NCBI GenBank assembly: GCA_022565415.1
Contig: JAIUMT010000035.1
Span: 1-16,675, forward strand
From: Balneolales bacterium
Lineage (GTDB): Bacteria > Bacteroidota > Rhodothermia > Balneolales > HLUCCA01
Direction: 5' to 3'
Length of the DNA: 16,675 bases
In this document: positions 7,094 through 16,051 of the stretch, one piece after another
Layout: each line of letters starts with the position of its first letter
Position numbering within the stretch: the first letter of the stretch is position 1
Translations under genes and position numbers: made by a program
Notes under the pieces: generated by a model
Database searches by the model: none
Told to the model about the DNA's origin: nothing
The model's input: the letters and a program-made list of their open reading frames with translations, nothing else

Positions 7094-10000
7094 ATGTTAC
7101 GTCTTAAGGAAACAATGTCTATCCAATTTTCTATGAAACGCCAACTTCTCCTTACTTTTGCCGCAACAGCAATTTTGCTACTACCATTTTCGGATGTGTA
7201 CGGGCAAGACAACAGCGGCGTGTACGTCGATCCGAATCGTAGTGAGCGACAGTTTCGAACCAACCTGAATGTAGCTGGTAACGATGTTGAGTCGATTATT
7301 ACCAACTTCGGAACTATCGGTCGTGGAAATGAAAGTATAAATCAGGCTGGCGTTTGGCCGCGTGGAACAGGTCATGGTCATCTCCACGAAATGACCGGAT
7401 TCATCGGCACCGAAGTTAACCTGAACCGCGATGGCGTAATCGGCAACAATCAAGTCATTATTTCTGATGGATACCGCGACGGCGGCGAAACCATCGACCC
7501 GGAAACTGGAATCGAATGGAAATTTCAGCCGTTGCCCGGGTATCTCAACTTAGGCGCCTCAAACGTTCAAATTGCTAACTCTCAAAATCCGAATAGCTGG
7601 CCCGATACCTGGCCGGGACGCGATGCAAGTTGGAATGGTGCCTGGAATGGCTTCTTCGGACTAAACCAATTCAAAGCCGATCAGGAAGTCTTTTATGTAA
7701 TGGACGATGCCTGGAACAGAGAATATCCCTACTTCCCAGATTCTCGCGACTCAACCCGCCGCGGAGTTGGTGTACAGGTAAATGTTCGATTGTTTCAATG
7801 GTCCCAGGCACTGGCCAAAGACATCTTGTTCATGCAGTACGAGGTTACCAACACAAGTACCACCAGCTACACCTACAACATGAACGACAATCCGATTTTC
7901 TTCGGAGGCTACACTGATGTGAACCCATCTGGCGCGGGTGCTACCGATGATGCCGCTGCGTTTAATCGCGATGATAATATCGTATATGGCTGGTCGGCCA
8001 CCGGGGTCGGACTCTGGTCTCAGTTTCGTGAAATACCACCTGGATACATCGGATGGAAATTCCTCGAAAGTCCGGGTATTGCCGATGATGGAATTGATAA
8101 CGACGGAGATGGCATCATCGACGAACGTCGTGATAATCCAGCCGGTTAGTATGTATTCGGACCGTGTGGTTTTTATGATGAACCTCAATTTCGATGGGAG
8201 GGTGACGAGAACTGCAATTGGAATCCACTAACCGATGATGTTGGTTCGGATGGAATTGGTCCGCTGGATCCAAACTACCCAGGTCCAGATCCAGACGGAA
8301 CAGAAGGTAACGGTCGACCCGATCAGGGAGAGCCTAACTTTGGCCGCCTCGATAAAAATGAATCGGATCAAATCGGGTTAACATCCTTTTTTGCGCCGCT
8401 ATTCGGTCCCGTGAACATCAATAATGAAGAGTCCATGTGGCCGCGCATGCAACCCGGATTCTTCGACATCCCTCAGCAGGCCGTAAACCAGTACTGGATT
8501 TTCGCATCCGGACCATTTACGCTACGCCCAGATCAGACCGAGCGGTTCTCAACCAGTTTCGTATTTGGCGCCAACGAGCGCGAGATGTTCCGAAATGCTC
8601 AGGTTGCCCAGCGTATTTATGATGCTGATTATCGTTTTGCCCGTCCGCCGTTGCCACCAACTGTAACAGCCATTCCGGGCGACGGAAGGGTTGTGCTGCA
8701 GTGGGACGAAATTGCTGAGTTATCATTCGATCCGATTTACGGATTCGATTTTGAGGGCTATCGTGTGATTAAAGCAACAGATCCAAGTTTCCGCGATGCG
8801 AAAGATATTACCGATGCCCTTGGCACACCCCGATACAAAGTCGCCATCGCTCAATTCGATTTGGTGAACGGATTAACTGGTCCGCACCCGCTTCAACTCG
8901 GTGAAGAAATTGATCAGCCAACCGGAGTTCACTACTATATGGGCGACGACACCGGGCTGCGTCATTACTACATCGACGAAGATGTAGTGAATGGGAAGAT
9001 GTACTACTACGCAGTTGTGTCGTACGATCAGGGTTACGATCTCGATTTCTTCGAAAGAGGAATATCTGAATTAGATAACTTATTTCGAATTTCACCATCT
9101 GAGTCGCCGGCAAGCATTACGGTAACCAATGGCGTGATATCATCATTTTCTCCGAACACTGCCGCTGCCCGACCCAATACTCAGCCAACAGATTTGGTAG
9201 AAGGAAGCCTGGATACGGATGGACAAAACAGGATTCAGCGCACAGACGGAGTCGCGACCGGAAGTATCCGTGCCATTGCAGTTTCACCTCAGTTATTCGA
9301 AGATGCCGCCTACTCTATATCCTTTGAAGAATCGCGCAAACCAGATAAATCAGCGGTAGAAACCACCACCGAAACATTCACAGTCGTTGACGATTTAGGC
9401 AATGTTATCCTAGATAAAGAGCCTGTTCCGCGCCGATTGAGTGGTGTTCCGCAAACAGTTTGGACGCACGAACTACTCGACCGCGGATTCATCCTTCAGT
9501 TTGAAAATCAAGAGCCAACACTGGCAAATACCCAACAGAACTCAGGATGGTCGTCCGAAAGTGACACGAATGTACGCACTCGCATCAGCTCGGTTCAGAC
9601 ATTTGCTTATCCAGACGGACCAATTTGGCCGTTATCGGTACAAATTGAGTTTTTTGATCCGGATGGGGAGCCTGTCGATTCGCACTTTACCTCAACTACG
9701 GGAAATATTTCGCGTCCGGTGTATTTCAAAGTAACTGAATATGGAACAGGCAGAAGTTTAGATTTCATTCTAAATGAGCCAGCTGCCACTCGAAATAATG
9801 GCGTAATCGACCTCAACGAAAGTATTCAGATTGTATTTAAAGACAATCCGACAGATGCACGTTATATCCCGGCATGGCAAATTACCTTCGAACGTCCGGT
9901 TGATTCGAGCGGAAATGACTTGCCAGATGATGAGATCGTTCTACCGCAACCCGGAGACATTTACGTGCTCCGATCACAGATTCCATTTGGTGAGCGTGAT

Positions 10001-10357
10001 ACCTACTCCTTTGCAGCACGTGCCAGAGTAGCAAATCCCGAAGCCGATGAGTCGCTGCTCAATAATATCCGCGTTGTGCCAAACCCGTACGTAGCTGCTA
10101 CAGTAACTGAGGGCCGACCGTTTTTACAAGGTCGTGGCGAACGACGAATTGAGTTTCGAAATCTGCCAACACAGAGTACAATTCGGATTTATACCGTTAA
10201 CGGTACATTCGTACGGGAACTCGACGAGAGCGCTGGTTATGCCGTGTGGGACTTGCGAACCAAAGACAACCTGGAAGCCGCATTCGGACTATACTTTTAC
10301 CATGTTCGCGCCGAAGGGATAGGCGAAAAAGTGGGTAAATTTGCGATTATAAACTGA
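7094..10357 (+). pseudogene. Large exported FN3-containing protein with VVPNPY C-terminal domain, interrupted by in-frame TAG
   Basis: One reading frame of 1,087 codons broken only by TAG at codon 352 (8147-8149). The pieces are 351 residues (7094-8149) and 735 codons (8150-10357, first in-frame GTG at 8411). The sequence stays protein-like across the stop: DERRDNPAG, stop, YVFGPCGFYDEPQFRWEGD. The signal peptide is MKRQLLLTFAATAILLLPF...VYG-Q from ATG 7133; AAGGA at 7106-7110 favours ATG 7115, and 7094 is the most upstream start. A calcium-binding-like DDGIDNDGDGIIDE precedes the stop. A fibronectin type III-like domain begins near PPTVTAIPGDGRVVLQW. The C-terminus (VVPNPY..., ending WDLRTKDNLEAAFGLY...IGKFAIIN) is a sorting-domain-like fold. 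Lying between a SusC-type receptor and a PorV-like gene, it occupies the place of SusD; a surface glycan-capture role is my inference. If the TAG is genuine, only an N-terminal fragment without the surface-attachment domain is made. Confidence 0.85.
8147..8149 (+). other. In-frame TAG nonsense codon
   Basis: TAG interrupts an otherwise open frame; 351 sense codons precede it in the same frame and 735 follow. No insertion or deletion is needed to join the halves, so a single-base substitution explains it. One-step precursors include GAG, CAG, AAG, TAC and TAT. Confidence 0.9.
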
Positions 10358-11370
10358 TGTCAACTATGAAATACGTAATTAAATTTAGTTGTCTGGCACT
10401 GGTAATCTTCTTGCCAATGATGCTTCAGGCCCAAAGTAAAGTCGGAACAACTGCAGGTGGGTTCCTTGAAATTGGCGTCGGTGCCCGGGGCGTTGGTATG
10501 GGCGAGACCATCGTTGCAAGTACCGACGATGTTTCGTCACTGTACTGGAATCCATCTGGAATAACCCAGCTACCTGGCGGACAAGCCACTTTCCACCATA
10601 CATCCTGGATAGCCGGAACCTCACTCAATTACGCCGCATTCGCCTTTAATGTGCCCAACATTGCCCATATTGGAGCGCAAATTTACATCTTCGACTCCGG
10701 CGAGATGGAAGTAACCGATATCATTTTCCCTGATGGAACCGGCGAAAACTTCAAAGTTCAAGATATCATGATCGGCCTCACAGCCGCTCGTCAGCTCACG
10801 AACAACTTCTCGATCGGGGGCTCTGTTAAGTACATTCAGTCCACCATCTGGCGCATGTCGGCCTCCACCATCGGACTCGATCTCGGAATGCAGTACGACA
10901 CTCCTTTAAACAACCTGCGAATCGGATTCAATATTTCGAATTTCGGCGGAGAAATGCTGCTAACCGGAGATAACACACTCAAACGAATCGATTTAGATCC
11001 GAATTCTTCAGGCAACAACGATGGTCTTTTAGCAAATTTAGCCTTACGTTCGTGGGATATTCCACTTACATTTCGACTTGGTATGGGATACACCGTTTTC
11101 GAAACCAGTATGCACCGATTTCTGGTTGTAGCCGACGCTCTATATCCCAACAGTAATGATCCATATTTGAATGTAGGCGCCGAATACGGCTTCAATAATC
11201 TGCTATTTCTTAGAGGTGGACTGTCTCAGTTACTTCTCGACGACGCCGAAGGCATGCTACGACTCGGATTTGGCATAAACGTGATGGATAGAATTCAGGC
11301 CGATTTCGCATGGTCAGATCGCGGATTACTGGGAAGCACCAACATGGTCGGAATTTCAGTTTCTTTTTAA
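10357..11370 (+). CDS. PorV/PorQ-family outer-membrane barrel protein (UPF0164-like)
   Basis: 337-residue (or 334 from ATG 10366) outer-membrane beta-barrel of the PorV/PorQ type, a relative of the T9SS shuttle PorV and FadL-like barrels. A signal peptide ends at LQA-Q. The mature start, GTTAGGFLEIGVGARGVGMGETIVAS, with DDVSSLYWNPSGIT just after, is the diagnostic family block, and the C-terminus ends in F (NMVGISVSF), as outer-membrane barrels do. The ATG at 10357 overlaps the TGA of the preceding gene (TGATG), which implies translational coupling to the FN3/VVPNPY protein; premature termination there may lower its translation. Genuine PorV binds T9SS sorting domains, so this copy might handle the two or three sorting-domain proteins encoded here (inference). 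It could also be a transporter subunit of the neighbouring TonB receptor. Confidence 0.88.
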   Translation: MSTMKYVIKFSCLALVIFLPMMLQAQSKVGTTAGGFLEIGVGARGVGMGETIVASTDDVSSLYWNPSGITQLPGGQATFHHTSWIAGTSLNYAAFAFNVPNIAHIGAQIYIFDSGEMEVTDIIFPDGTGENFKVQDIMIGLTAARQLTNNFSIGGSVKYIQSTIWRMSASTIGLDLGMQYDTPLNNLRIGFNISNFGGEMLLTGDNTLKRIDLDPNSSGNNDGLLANLALRSWDIPLTFRLGMGYTVFETSMHRFLVVADALYPNSNDPYLNVGAEYGFNNLLFLRGGLSQLLLDDAEGMLRLGFGINVMDRIQADFAWSDRGLLGSTNMVGISVSF

Positions 11371-11379
11371 TCACCAAAC

Positions 11380-12489
11380 ATGATAATCGAAGACACATCC
11401 GAAAAACTCTACAATCAGGTTGCAGAAGACATCCGCAACAAAATCCTGACCCAGAGTTACGGTCCAGACGGCAGACTGCCCAATTTTAAAGATCTCGCTG
11501 ATACGTATAATGTCAGCATGTCTACCATCAAAAAGGCCATGCAGATACTCAGCGAACAGAATCTGATTATCGCCAGGGTGGGCCGGGGCACATTTGCCAA
11601 TACATCCATTCCCACTACAGGACGTACGGTCACCCGAACCAAAGCAACCGCCGACAATATCGGATTATTGGTTCGAGACATCGACGGACCATACTTCTCG
11701 GGTATTTACAAAGGTTTGGGCGACTCTGCAAAAGCACTCGACAAACGCCTCATCGTAACGGTCTCGGTAGACGATCATCATCAGGAAGATTTGATGTACC
11801 GAATGCTTATGGATCAGGTTGAGGGTATTCTCGTTACCACAACCCGGAAATCTCTGTATGGCGTTACCATCTTCGACAAACTCCTGAAACTGAATCTTCC
11901 TTTCGTAATTCTGCACGATGTGTACGATACACCCAGTTTTTGCTTCGATGTCGATAACTATCAAGGTGGTCGACTTGCCGCAGAACGACTGTTAACCCGC
12001 AACATCACGAAATTCGCTGCAATCGTAGGAGAAATCGGTTATCGCGTTGATGACATGCGACTAAAAGGTTTCGTGGATGCCCTGCGCGACGGTGGCGTAA
12101 ACATCGATGAGGATTGCTTTGTTCTGAGGAGCTCTCTGGGAGCAGAGGCCACTGCCTTCGACGAAGGATAAAAACTCGGAATGAGCCTGGATTTAGCCGG
12201 ACTCGGTTTCCAGGGCGTACTCATGTTCAACGACCTCATTGCCATGGGATTTCAGAAAGCGCTGCTCGAGCGCGGTTTCTCTATTCCCGAAGATATTGCC
12301 GTTATCGGATTCGATAACATCGATCGCTGCTCGGAAGCTCGTGTTCCACTCACCACCATTTCTGTTCCACGTCGAGAAATCGGTCAGGCAGCACTCGAAA
12401 AACTTGTTCAAATCATAAATAACGAAGAAAAAATCCAACCCGAACGCATTTTGCTCGAGCCCGAACTCATTGTAAGAAGCTCGGCTTAA
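11380..12489 (+). pseudogene. GntR-HTH / LacI-type sensor transcription regulator, interrupted by in-frame TAA
   Basis: A 369-codon regulator frame with TAA at codon 264 (12169-12171). Residues about 5-75 are a GntR winged helix (LYNQVAEDIRNKI, LPNFKDLADTYNVSMSTIKKAM, GRGTFA). Residues about 90-369 are a LacI/periplasmic-binding-type sugar sensor: NIGLLVRDIDGPYFSGIYKGL, VEGILVTTT, then after the stop GVLMFNDLIAMGFQKALLERG, IPEDIAVIGFDNID, PLTTISVPRREIGQAA. This architecture and length match AraR-type sugar regulators. The stop lies in FDEG-stop-KLGMSL, where Tyr is common in relatives. Truncation removes 105 residues, including the C-terminal sub-domain that closes over ligand, while the DNA-binding domain stays; a non-inducible or unstable protein would result. 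ATG 12181, nine bases past the stop and following AAGGA at 12164-12168, could restart the 102-residue remainder. The gene starts 9 bases after the PorV-like gene, so autoregulation within the locus is likely. Confidence 0.88.
12169..12171 (+). other. In-frame TAA nonsense codon
   Basis: TAA falls between AFDEG and KLGMSLDLAGLGF, both of which fit LacI-type sensor domains in the same frame. A single substitution (for example TAC or TAT to TAA, or CAA to TAA) accounts for it; no frame change is involved. Confidence 0.9.
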
Positions 12490-12508
12490 TCTGTAATTGT
12501 CACTACTT

Positions 12509-14011
12509 ATGTACCGTCTCGTTTATCTATTGCTCGCAGTAATTATGCTGCAGGCCTGCTCAAAATCTGCCCCTGAAAAAGATGAACGCCTCCAAGAAAT
12601 GCGCGGCGTCTGGATTACCAATGTCGATAGCGAAGTTCTTTTCGATAAAGAATCTATTGTTGAGGCGGTCGATTATCTGGCCGACCGGGGGTTCAATCTG
12701 ATGTTTCCTGTGGTCTGGAATAAAGGCTACACCTTATATCCAAGGCAGGTTCTGGTTGATTATTTCGGAGAGGAATATCGATTTGATCCGCTATTTGCCG
12801 AGCAGGGAAGAGATCCGCTTGCCGAGTTTATCGTTGAAGCTCATCGCCGTGGAATGGAGGTTATGCCCTGGTTCGAATTCGGATTCGCGTCCTCGTTCGA
12901 AGAAGACGGTGGACATCTAATCGCCATGAAACCCCATTGGGCGGCTCGCGACAGCTCCGGAGCGTTGCTCAAGAAAAACGGCTTCGAATGGATGAATGCA
13001 ATCCACCCGGAAGTCCAGGATTTCATGCTCGCGCTTATCAACGAGGTCATAGAAAACTACGATATCGATGGTATTCAGGGCGACGACCGACTGCCGGCAA
13101 TGCCATCTGAGGGTGGCTATAGCGAGTTCACAGCTTCGCTTTATGAGCAGGAAACCGGTCAGCAACCACCAGCTTCATCGCGCGAACCAGAGTTTCTGCA
13201 GTGGAAATCAGATAAATTATCCGACTTCGGAGGAAGACTGTACGATTTGGTTAAGTCACACGACGAAAACCTCATTGTTTCTTTATCGCCCAGCGTCTAC
13301 GATTGGTCGAAAAGGGAATATCTGCAAGACTCACCCGAATGGATTCGACGAAATCAGGTCGATATTCTTCACCCTCAAGCCTACCGGTACGAAATTGAGC
13401 GATACCTGACGACAGTTGATGATGTGGCTAGATATTCTGGCTACCTGGCCATGGATGATGGCAGCTACTACGTCGATCGATCCAACGTTTTTGTTTCTCC
13501 CGGAGTGCTGATTAAGTCCGGTCCCCGCTATAACAATCCCGAATACGTTCTCGAAGCCCTCAGATATCATCGGGAACTCGGACTCCATGGCGAAATTTTC
13601 TTCTTCTACGAAGGACTTCATCATGCAAACGAATACCTGGCCGACTCCCTTTACACGCATTTCTATCACGAACCGGCCGTTTTGCCCTATCGCTCAAATC
13701 CAGATTGGCGTTTTGAAGCTTTTATTTTGGATGCCGGCACAACCTCCGCCGATATCCCTCAATCGGGAAATTACCAGGTATTTGTTGAAATCCCATTTGA
13801 TGAAGTGTATGATGGCGCCGTAGGTGTAAACCTACAGGTTAATGAAACTCATCGGGAGCTCACTCACAGTCAGTTGGCATTGGTCGGCGGCTGGAACCAC
13901 ATAGGTCAGACAGCTTTTGTGTCGGGCGACTCTGTTCGGTTAGACTCCGCATCTGGCGCTCCAGAACAACGAATCATGTTGCTCATAAATAGAAAAAAAT
14001 CATCTCAATAA
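12509..14011 (+). CDS. GHL10-family (DUF187/PF02638-like) glycoside hydrolase, lipoprotein
   Basis: 500-residue predicted surface lipoprotein hydrolase. ATG 12509 is preferred over TTG 12497 because it starts a short lipoprotein signal with lipobox LQAC (Cys17). Residues about 30-390 form the TIM-barrel domain of the GHL10 group (E. coli YngK relatives): EMRGVWITN, FPVVWNKG, GMEVMPWFEFGF, HWAARDS, AIHPEVQ, YDIDGIQGDDRLPAMPSE (about 183-200), SLSPS, DILHPQAYR and GEIFFFYEGL. Acidic residues in the DGIQGDDR strand are the likely active-site region, by analogy with barrel hydrolases of clan-like fold. The last ~105 residues are a small beta-rich domain (IPQSGNYQVFVEIPFDEVYDG...) that I do not recognise. 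The gene begins 19 bases after the regulator and ends 6 bases before its paralogue. Exact linkage cleaved is unknown. Confidence 0.88.
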   Translation: MYRLVYLLLAVIMLQACSKSAPEKDERLQEMRGVWITNVDSEVLFDKESIVEAVDYLADRGFNLMFPVVWNKGYTLYPRQVLVDYFGEEYRFDPLFAEQGRDPLAEFIVEAHRRGMEVMPWFEFGFASSFEEDGGHLIAMKPHWAARDSSGALLKKNGFEWMNAIHPEVQDFMLALINEVIENYDIDGIQGDDRLPAMPSEGGYSEFTASLYEQETGQQPPASSREPEFLQWKSDKLSDFGGRLYDLVKSHDENLIVSLSPSVYDWSKREYLQDSPEWIRRNQVDILHPQAYRYEIERYLTTVDDVARYSGYLAMDDGSYYVDRSNVFVSPGVLIKSGPRYNNPEYVLEALRYHRELGLHGEIFFFYEGLHHANEYLADSLYTHFYHEPAVLPYRSNPDWRFEAFILDAGTTSADIPQSGNYQVFVEIPFDEVYDGAVGVNLQVNETHRELTHSQLALVGGWNHIGQTAFVSGDSVRLDSASGAPEQRIMLLINRKKSSQ

Positions 14012-14017
14012 ACTATC

Positions 14018-15988
14018 GTGTATTACAAACTTAGAGTCTTATTACTTCTCGTTGCTGCAGTGTTGCTTACCTCAAACGTAAACGCACAACAAACAGAATA
14101 TGCCGAAGAAATTCGTGGCGTTTGGATTACGAATGTGGCCAGTCCGATGATGTACAACAAAGATTCAATTGCTGAGGCGATGGATTATCTTGCATCAAAT
14201 GGAATTAACGTCGTTTTTCCCGTTGTTTGGAATAAGGCGGAAACGCAGTATCCTTCGCAAATTATGCTCGACCAATATGGCGTGCTAATTGAAGATGTGT
14301 TTCAGATTCAGGGCCGAGATCCGCTGGCCGAGCTCATCACAGAAGCCCACAGAAATGGAATGGAGGTAATTCCATGGTTTGAGTACGGATTTGCTGCTTC
14401 ATTTGGCGATCAAACTGGCGGACGATTAATTCAGCAAAATCCGCATTGGGCAACGCGAAACAGTGCCGGACAATTTTTCTCAAAAAACGGATTTTATTGG
14501 GCGAATGGATTGCATCCTGAAGTTCAGGAATTGATGCTTAGTCTCATCCATGAAGTTATCGACAACTACGATATTGATGGTGTTCAGGGTGACGACCGAT
14601 TACCAGCCATGCCCAGCGAGGCCGGTTATGATGATTTCACCGTTGAGTTGTACCGCAGCGAACATGGTGGTAACAATCCGCCAGCCGGATACCTGAACAA
14701 CGACTGGATGCTTTGGAGAGCCGACAAACTCACCAACTTCCTCGGACGATTATACCGGGGCGTCAAAGAAAAAGACGAAAATCTGATCGTATCGATGTCG
14801 CCGAGTCACTACAATTTCTCCCTAAGAGAATATCTTCAGGATGTTCCCCGCTGGTTAGATTCCAACTATGTGGATATGATTCACCCTCAGTTATATCGTG
14901 GTACAGCAGATGCTTATTTAACCGAGTTAAAAGGGGTGGTCGGACCGAATCCAGGTTCTGTTGGCGGATATGTAAAACCACAAGACAGGCATAAACTCGC
15001 ACCCGGAATTTTAACACGAAGCGGAAACACGGTTTACGGTCCTCAGGTTATTAGTCAAATGATTTCCCATAACCGCGAATACGGTATAAATGGCGAAGTA
15101 TTCTTTTTCTACGAAGGGATGGGTGCTGCTAATGATTATCTGGCCGACTCGCTTGGAGCAACATTCTACTCCGAACCAGCGATTTTGCCATTCAGACAAG
15201 GGCAATTGCGACGTCCACCGGCAACCATTATGAACGAAACGGATTCCGGCGTTGATCGTGTTGGCAGCTGGCAAGCCGTAATTCCTTCTCCCTCACCCCC
15301 GGGATATGAAGGTCGTTCCTTACGCGGACAAGCCGGTAGCGGAGCAAGCCTCACGTACAACATCGACGTTCCTTACGACGCCTGGTACCGTGTATATGCG
15401 TACACACCATACGATTCGAATACAAATCCGAACAACGCAACTACAGGCGCCCCATACACCGTTTATCATAACGCTGGCGAAGACTCCGTAGTTACCAAAG
15501 TGAACCAATCCTTATTTCGAAACAGAGGCTGGGTACCGATTGCAAATGTATATCTGGAAGCAGGCGTTAAACCCGTTGTTCGCATCAAGACAGATGAAAT
15601 CACGGACGGGAAACCTGTTTTTGCTGATGCCGTGATGTTAATTCTCGACCGAAGCAAGTCCCCCGATGTCGATATTCCGGTGCAGACTTCCATCTACGAT
15701 CATATTCCTGAAATCGAGCGACCTCGTGTAACCAGCTTGATGCCTGCCTACCCCAATCCGTTTAATCCGACAACGAATATTCGGTACCGACTCGAGTCCA
15801 CCACGCAGGTAAACATGGAAGTCTATGACTTACTAGGCCGTCGGGTGGCAACACTTGTCGATCAGGTAATGCCGGCAGGAGAACATCAGGTGCTGTTCGA
15901 CGGGGCAAATTTGGCCAGTGGCATGTATCTGTATCGCTTGCAAGCCGGAGGCGAGGTCTTTACAAACAAAATGATGTTGATCAAATAG
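14018..15988 (+). CDS. Secreted GHL10-family hydrolase with golvesin-like domain and T9SS sorting domain
   Basis: 656-residue secreted paralogue of the preceding hydrolase. GTG 14018 is the only start that gives a full signal peptide (MYYKLRVLLLLVAAVLLTSNVNA-Q). Residues about 28-400 are a GHL10 barrel with the same landmarks: EIRGVWITN, FPVVWNKA, GMEVIPWFEYGF, YDIDGVQGDDRLPAMPSE, SMSPS, DMIHPQLYR, GEVFFFYEGM. Residues about 405-545 (ETDSGVDRVGSW, SGASLTYNIDVPYDAWYRVYAY, YTVYHNAGEDSVVTKVNQ, GWVPIANVYLEAG, VFADAVML) match the golvesin C-terminal/xly CBD-like beta-sandwich found on many secreted hydrolases, presumably a glycan or cell-wall binder. Residues about 573-656 are a type A T9SS sorting domain (YPNPFNPTT, ASGMYLYRL...KMMLIK). 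It ends in a TAG, showing that TAG is a normal stop here. Together with the lipoprotein paralogue it offers anchored and T9SS-exported versions of one activity. Confidence 0.9.
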   Translation: MYYKLRVLLLLVAAVLLTSNVNAQQTEYAEEIRGVWITNVASPMMYNKDSIAEAMDYLASNGINVVFPVVWNKAETQYPSQIMLDQYGVLIEDVFQIQGRDPLAELITEAHRNGMEVIPWFEYGFAASFGDQTGGRLIQQNPHWATRNSAGQFFSKNGFYWANGLHPEVQELMLSLIHEVIDNYDIDGVQGDDRLPAMPSEAGYDDFTVELYRSEHGGNNPPAGYLNNDWMLWRADKLTNFLGRLYRGVKEKDENLIVSMSPSHYNFSLREYLQDVPRWLDSNYVDMIHPQLYRGTADAYLTELKGVVGPNPGSVGGYVKPQDRHKLAPGILTRSGNTVYGPQVISQMISHNREYGINGEVFFFYEGMGAANDYLADSLGATFYSEPAILPFRQGQLRRPPATIMNETDSGVDRVGSWQAVIPSPSPPGYEGRSLRGQAGSGASLTYNIDVPYDAWYRVYAYTPYDSNTNPNNATTGAPYTVYHNAGEDSVVTKVNQSLFRNRGWVPIANVYLEAGVKPVVRIKTDEITDGKPVFADAVMLILDRSKSPDVDIPVQTSIYDHIPEIERPRVTSLMPAYPNPFNPTTNIRYRLESTTQVNMEVYDLLGRRVATLVDQVMPAGEHQVLFDGANLASGMYLYRLQAGGEVFTNKMMLIK

Positions 15989-16051
15989 AAAAACTGAGGT
16001 GAGACACACCATCAGATAGCATAAAGAAAATTTAGTTTGACGGGGTAATAC

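Noticed and set aside
8151..8231. ATG just after the in-frame TAG as a restart for the downstream half
   Set aside because: It is out of frame with the protein-like sequence; the first in-frame candidate is the GTG at 8411, far downstream.
8147..12171. Stop-codon recoding (suppressed TAG and TAA) as an explanation of both in-frame stops
   Set aside because: TAA ends the genes at 4309, 7082, 11370, 12489 and 14011, and TAG ends 15988 exactly after a complete sorting domain, so both codons work as stops here. Pyrrolysine insertion would also not explain the TAA.
15989..16051. Weak hairpin TGAGGTG / CACCATCA after the second GHL10 gene as a terminator
   Set aside because: The stem is short with a bulge and there is no T-run behind it.
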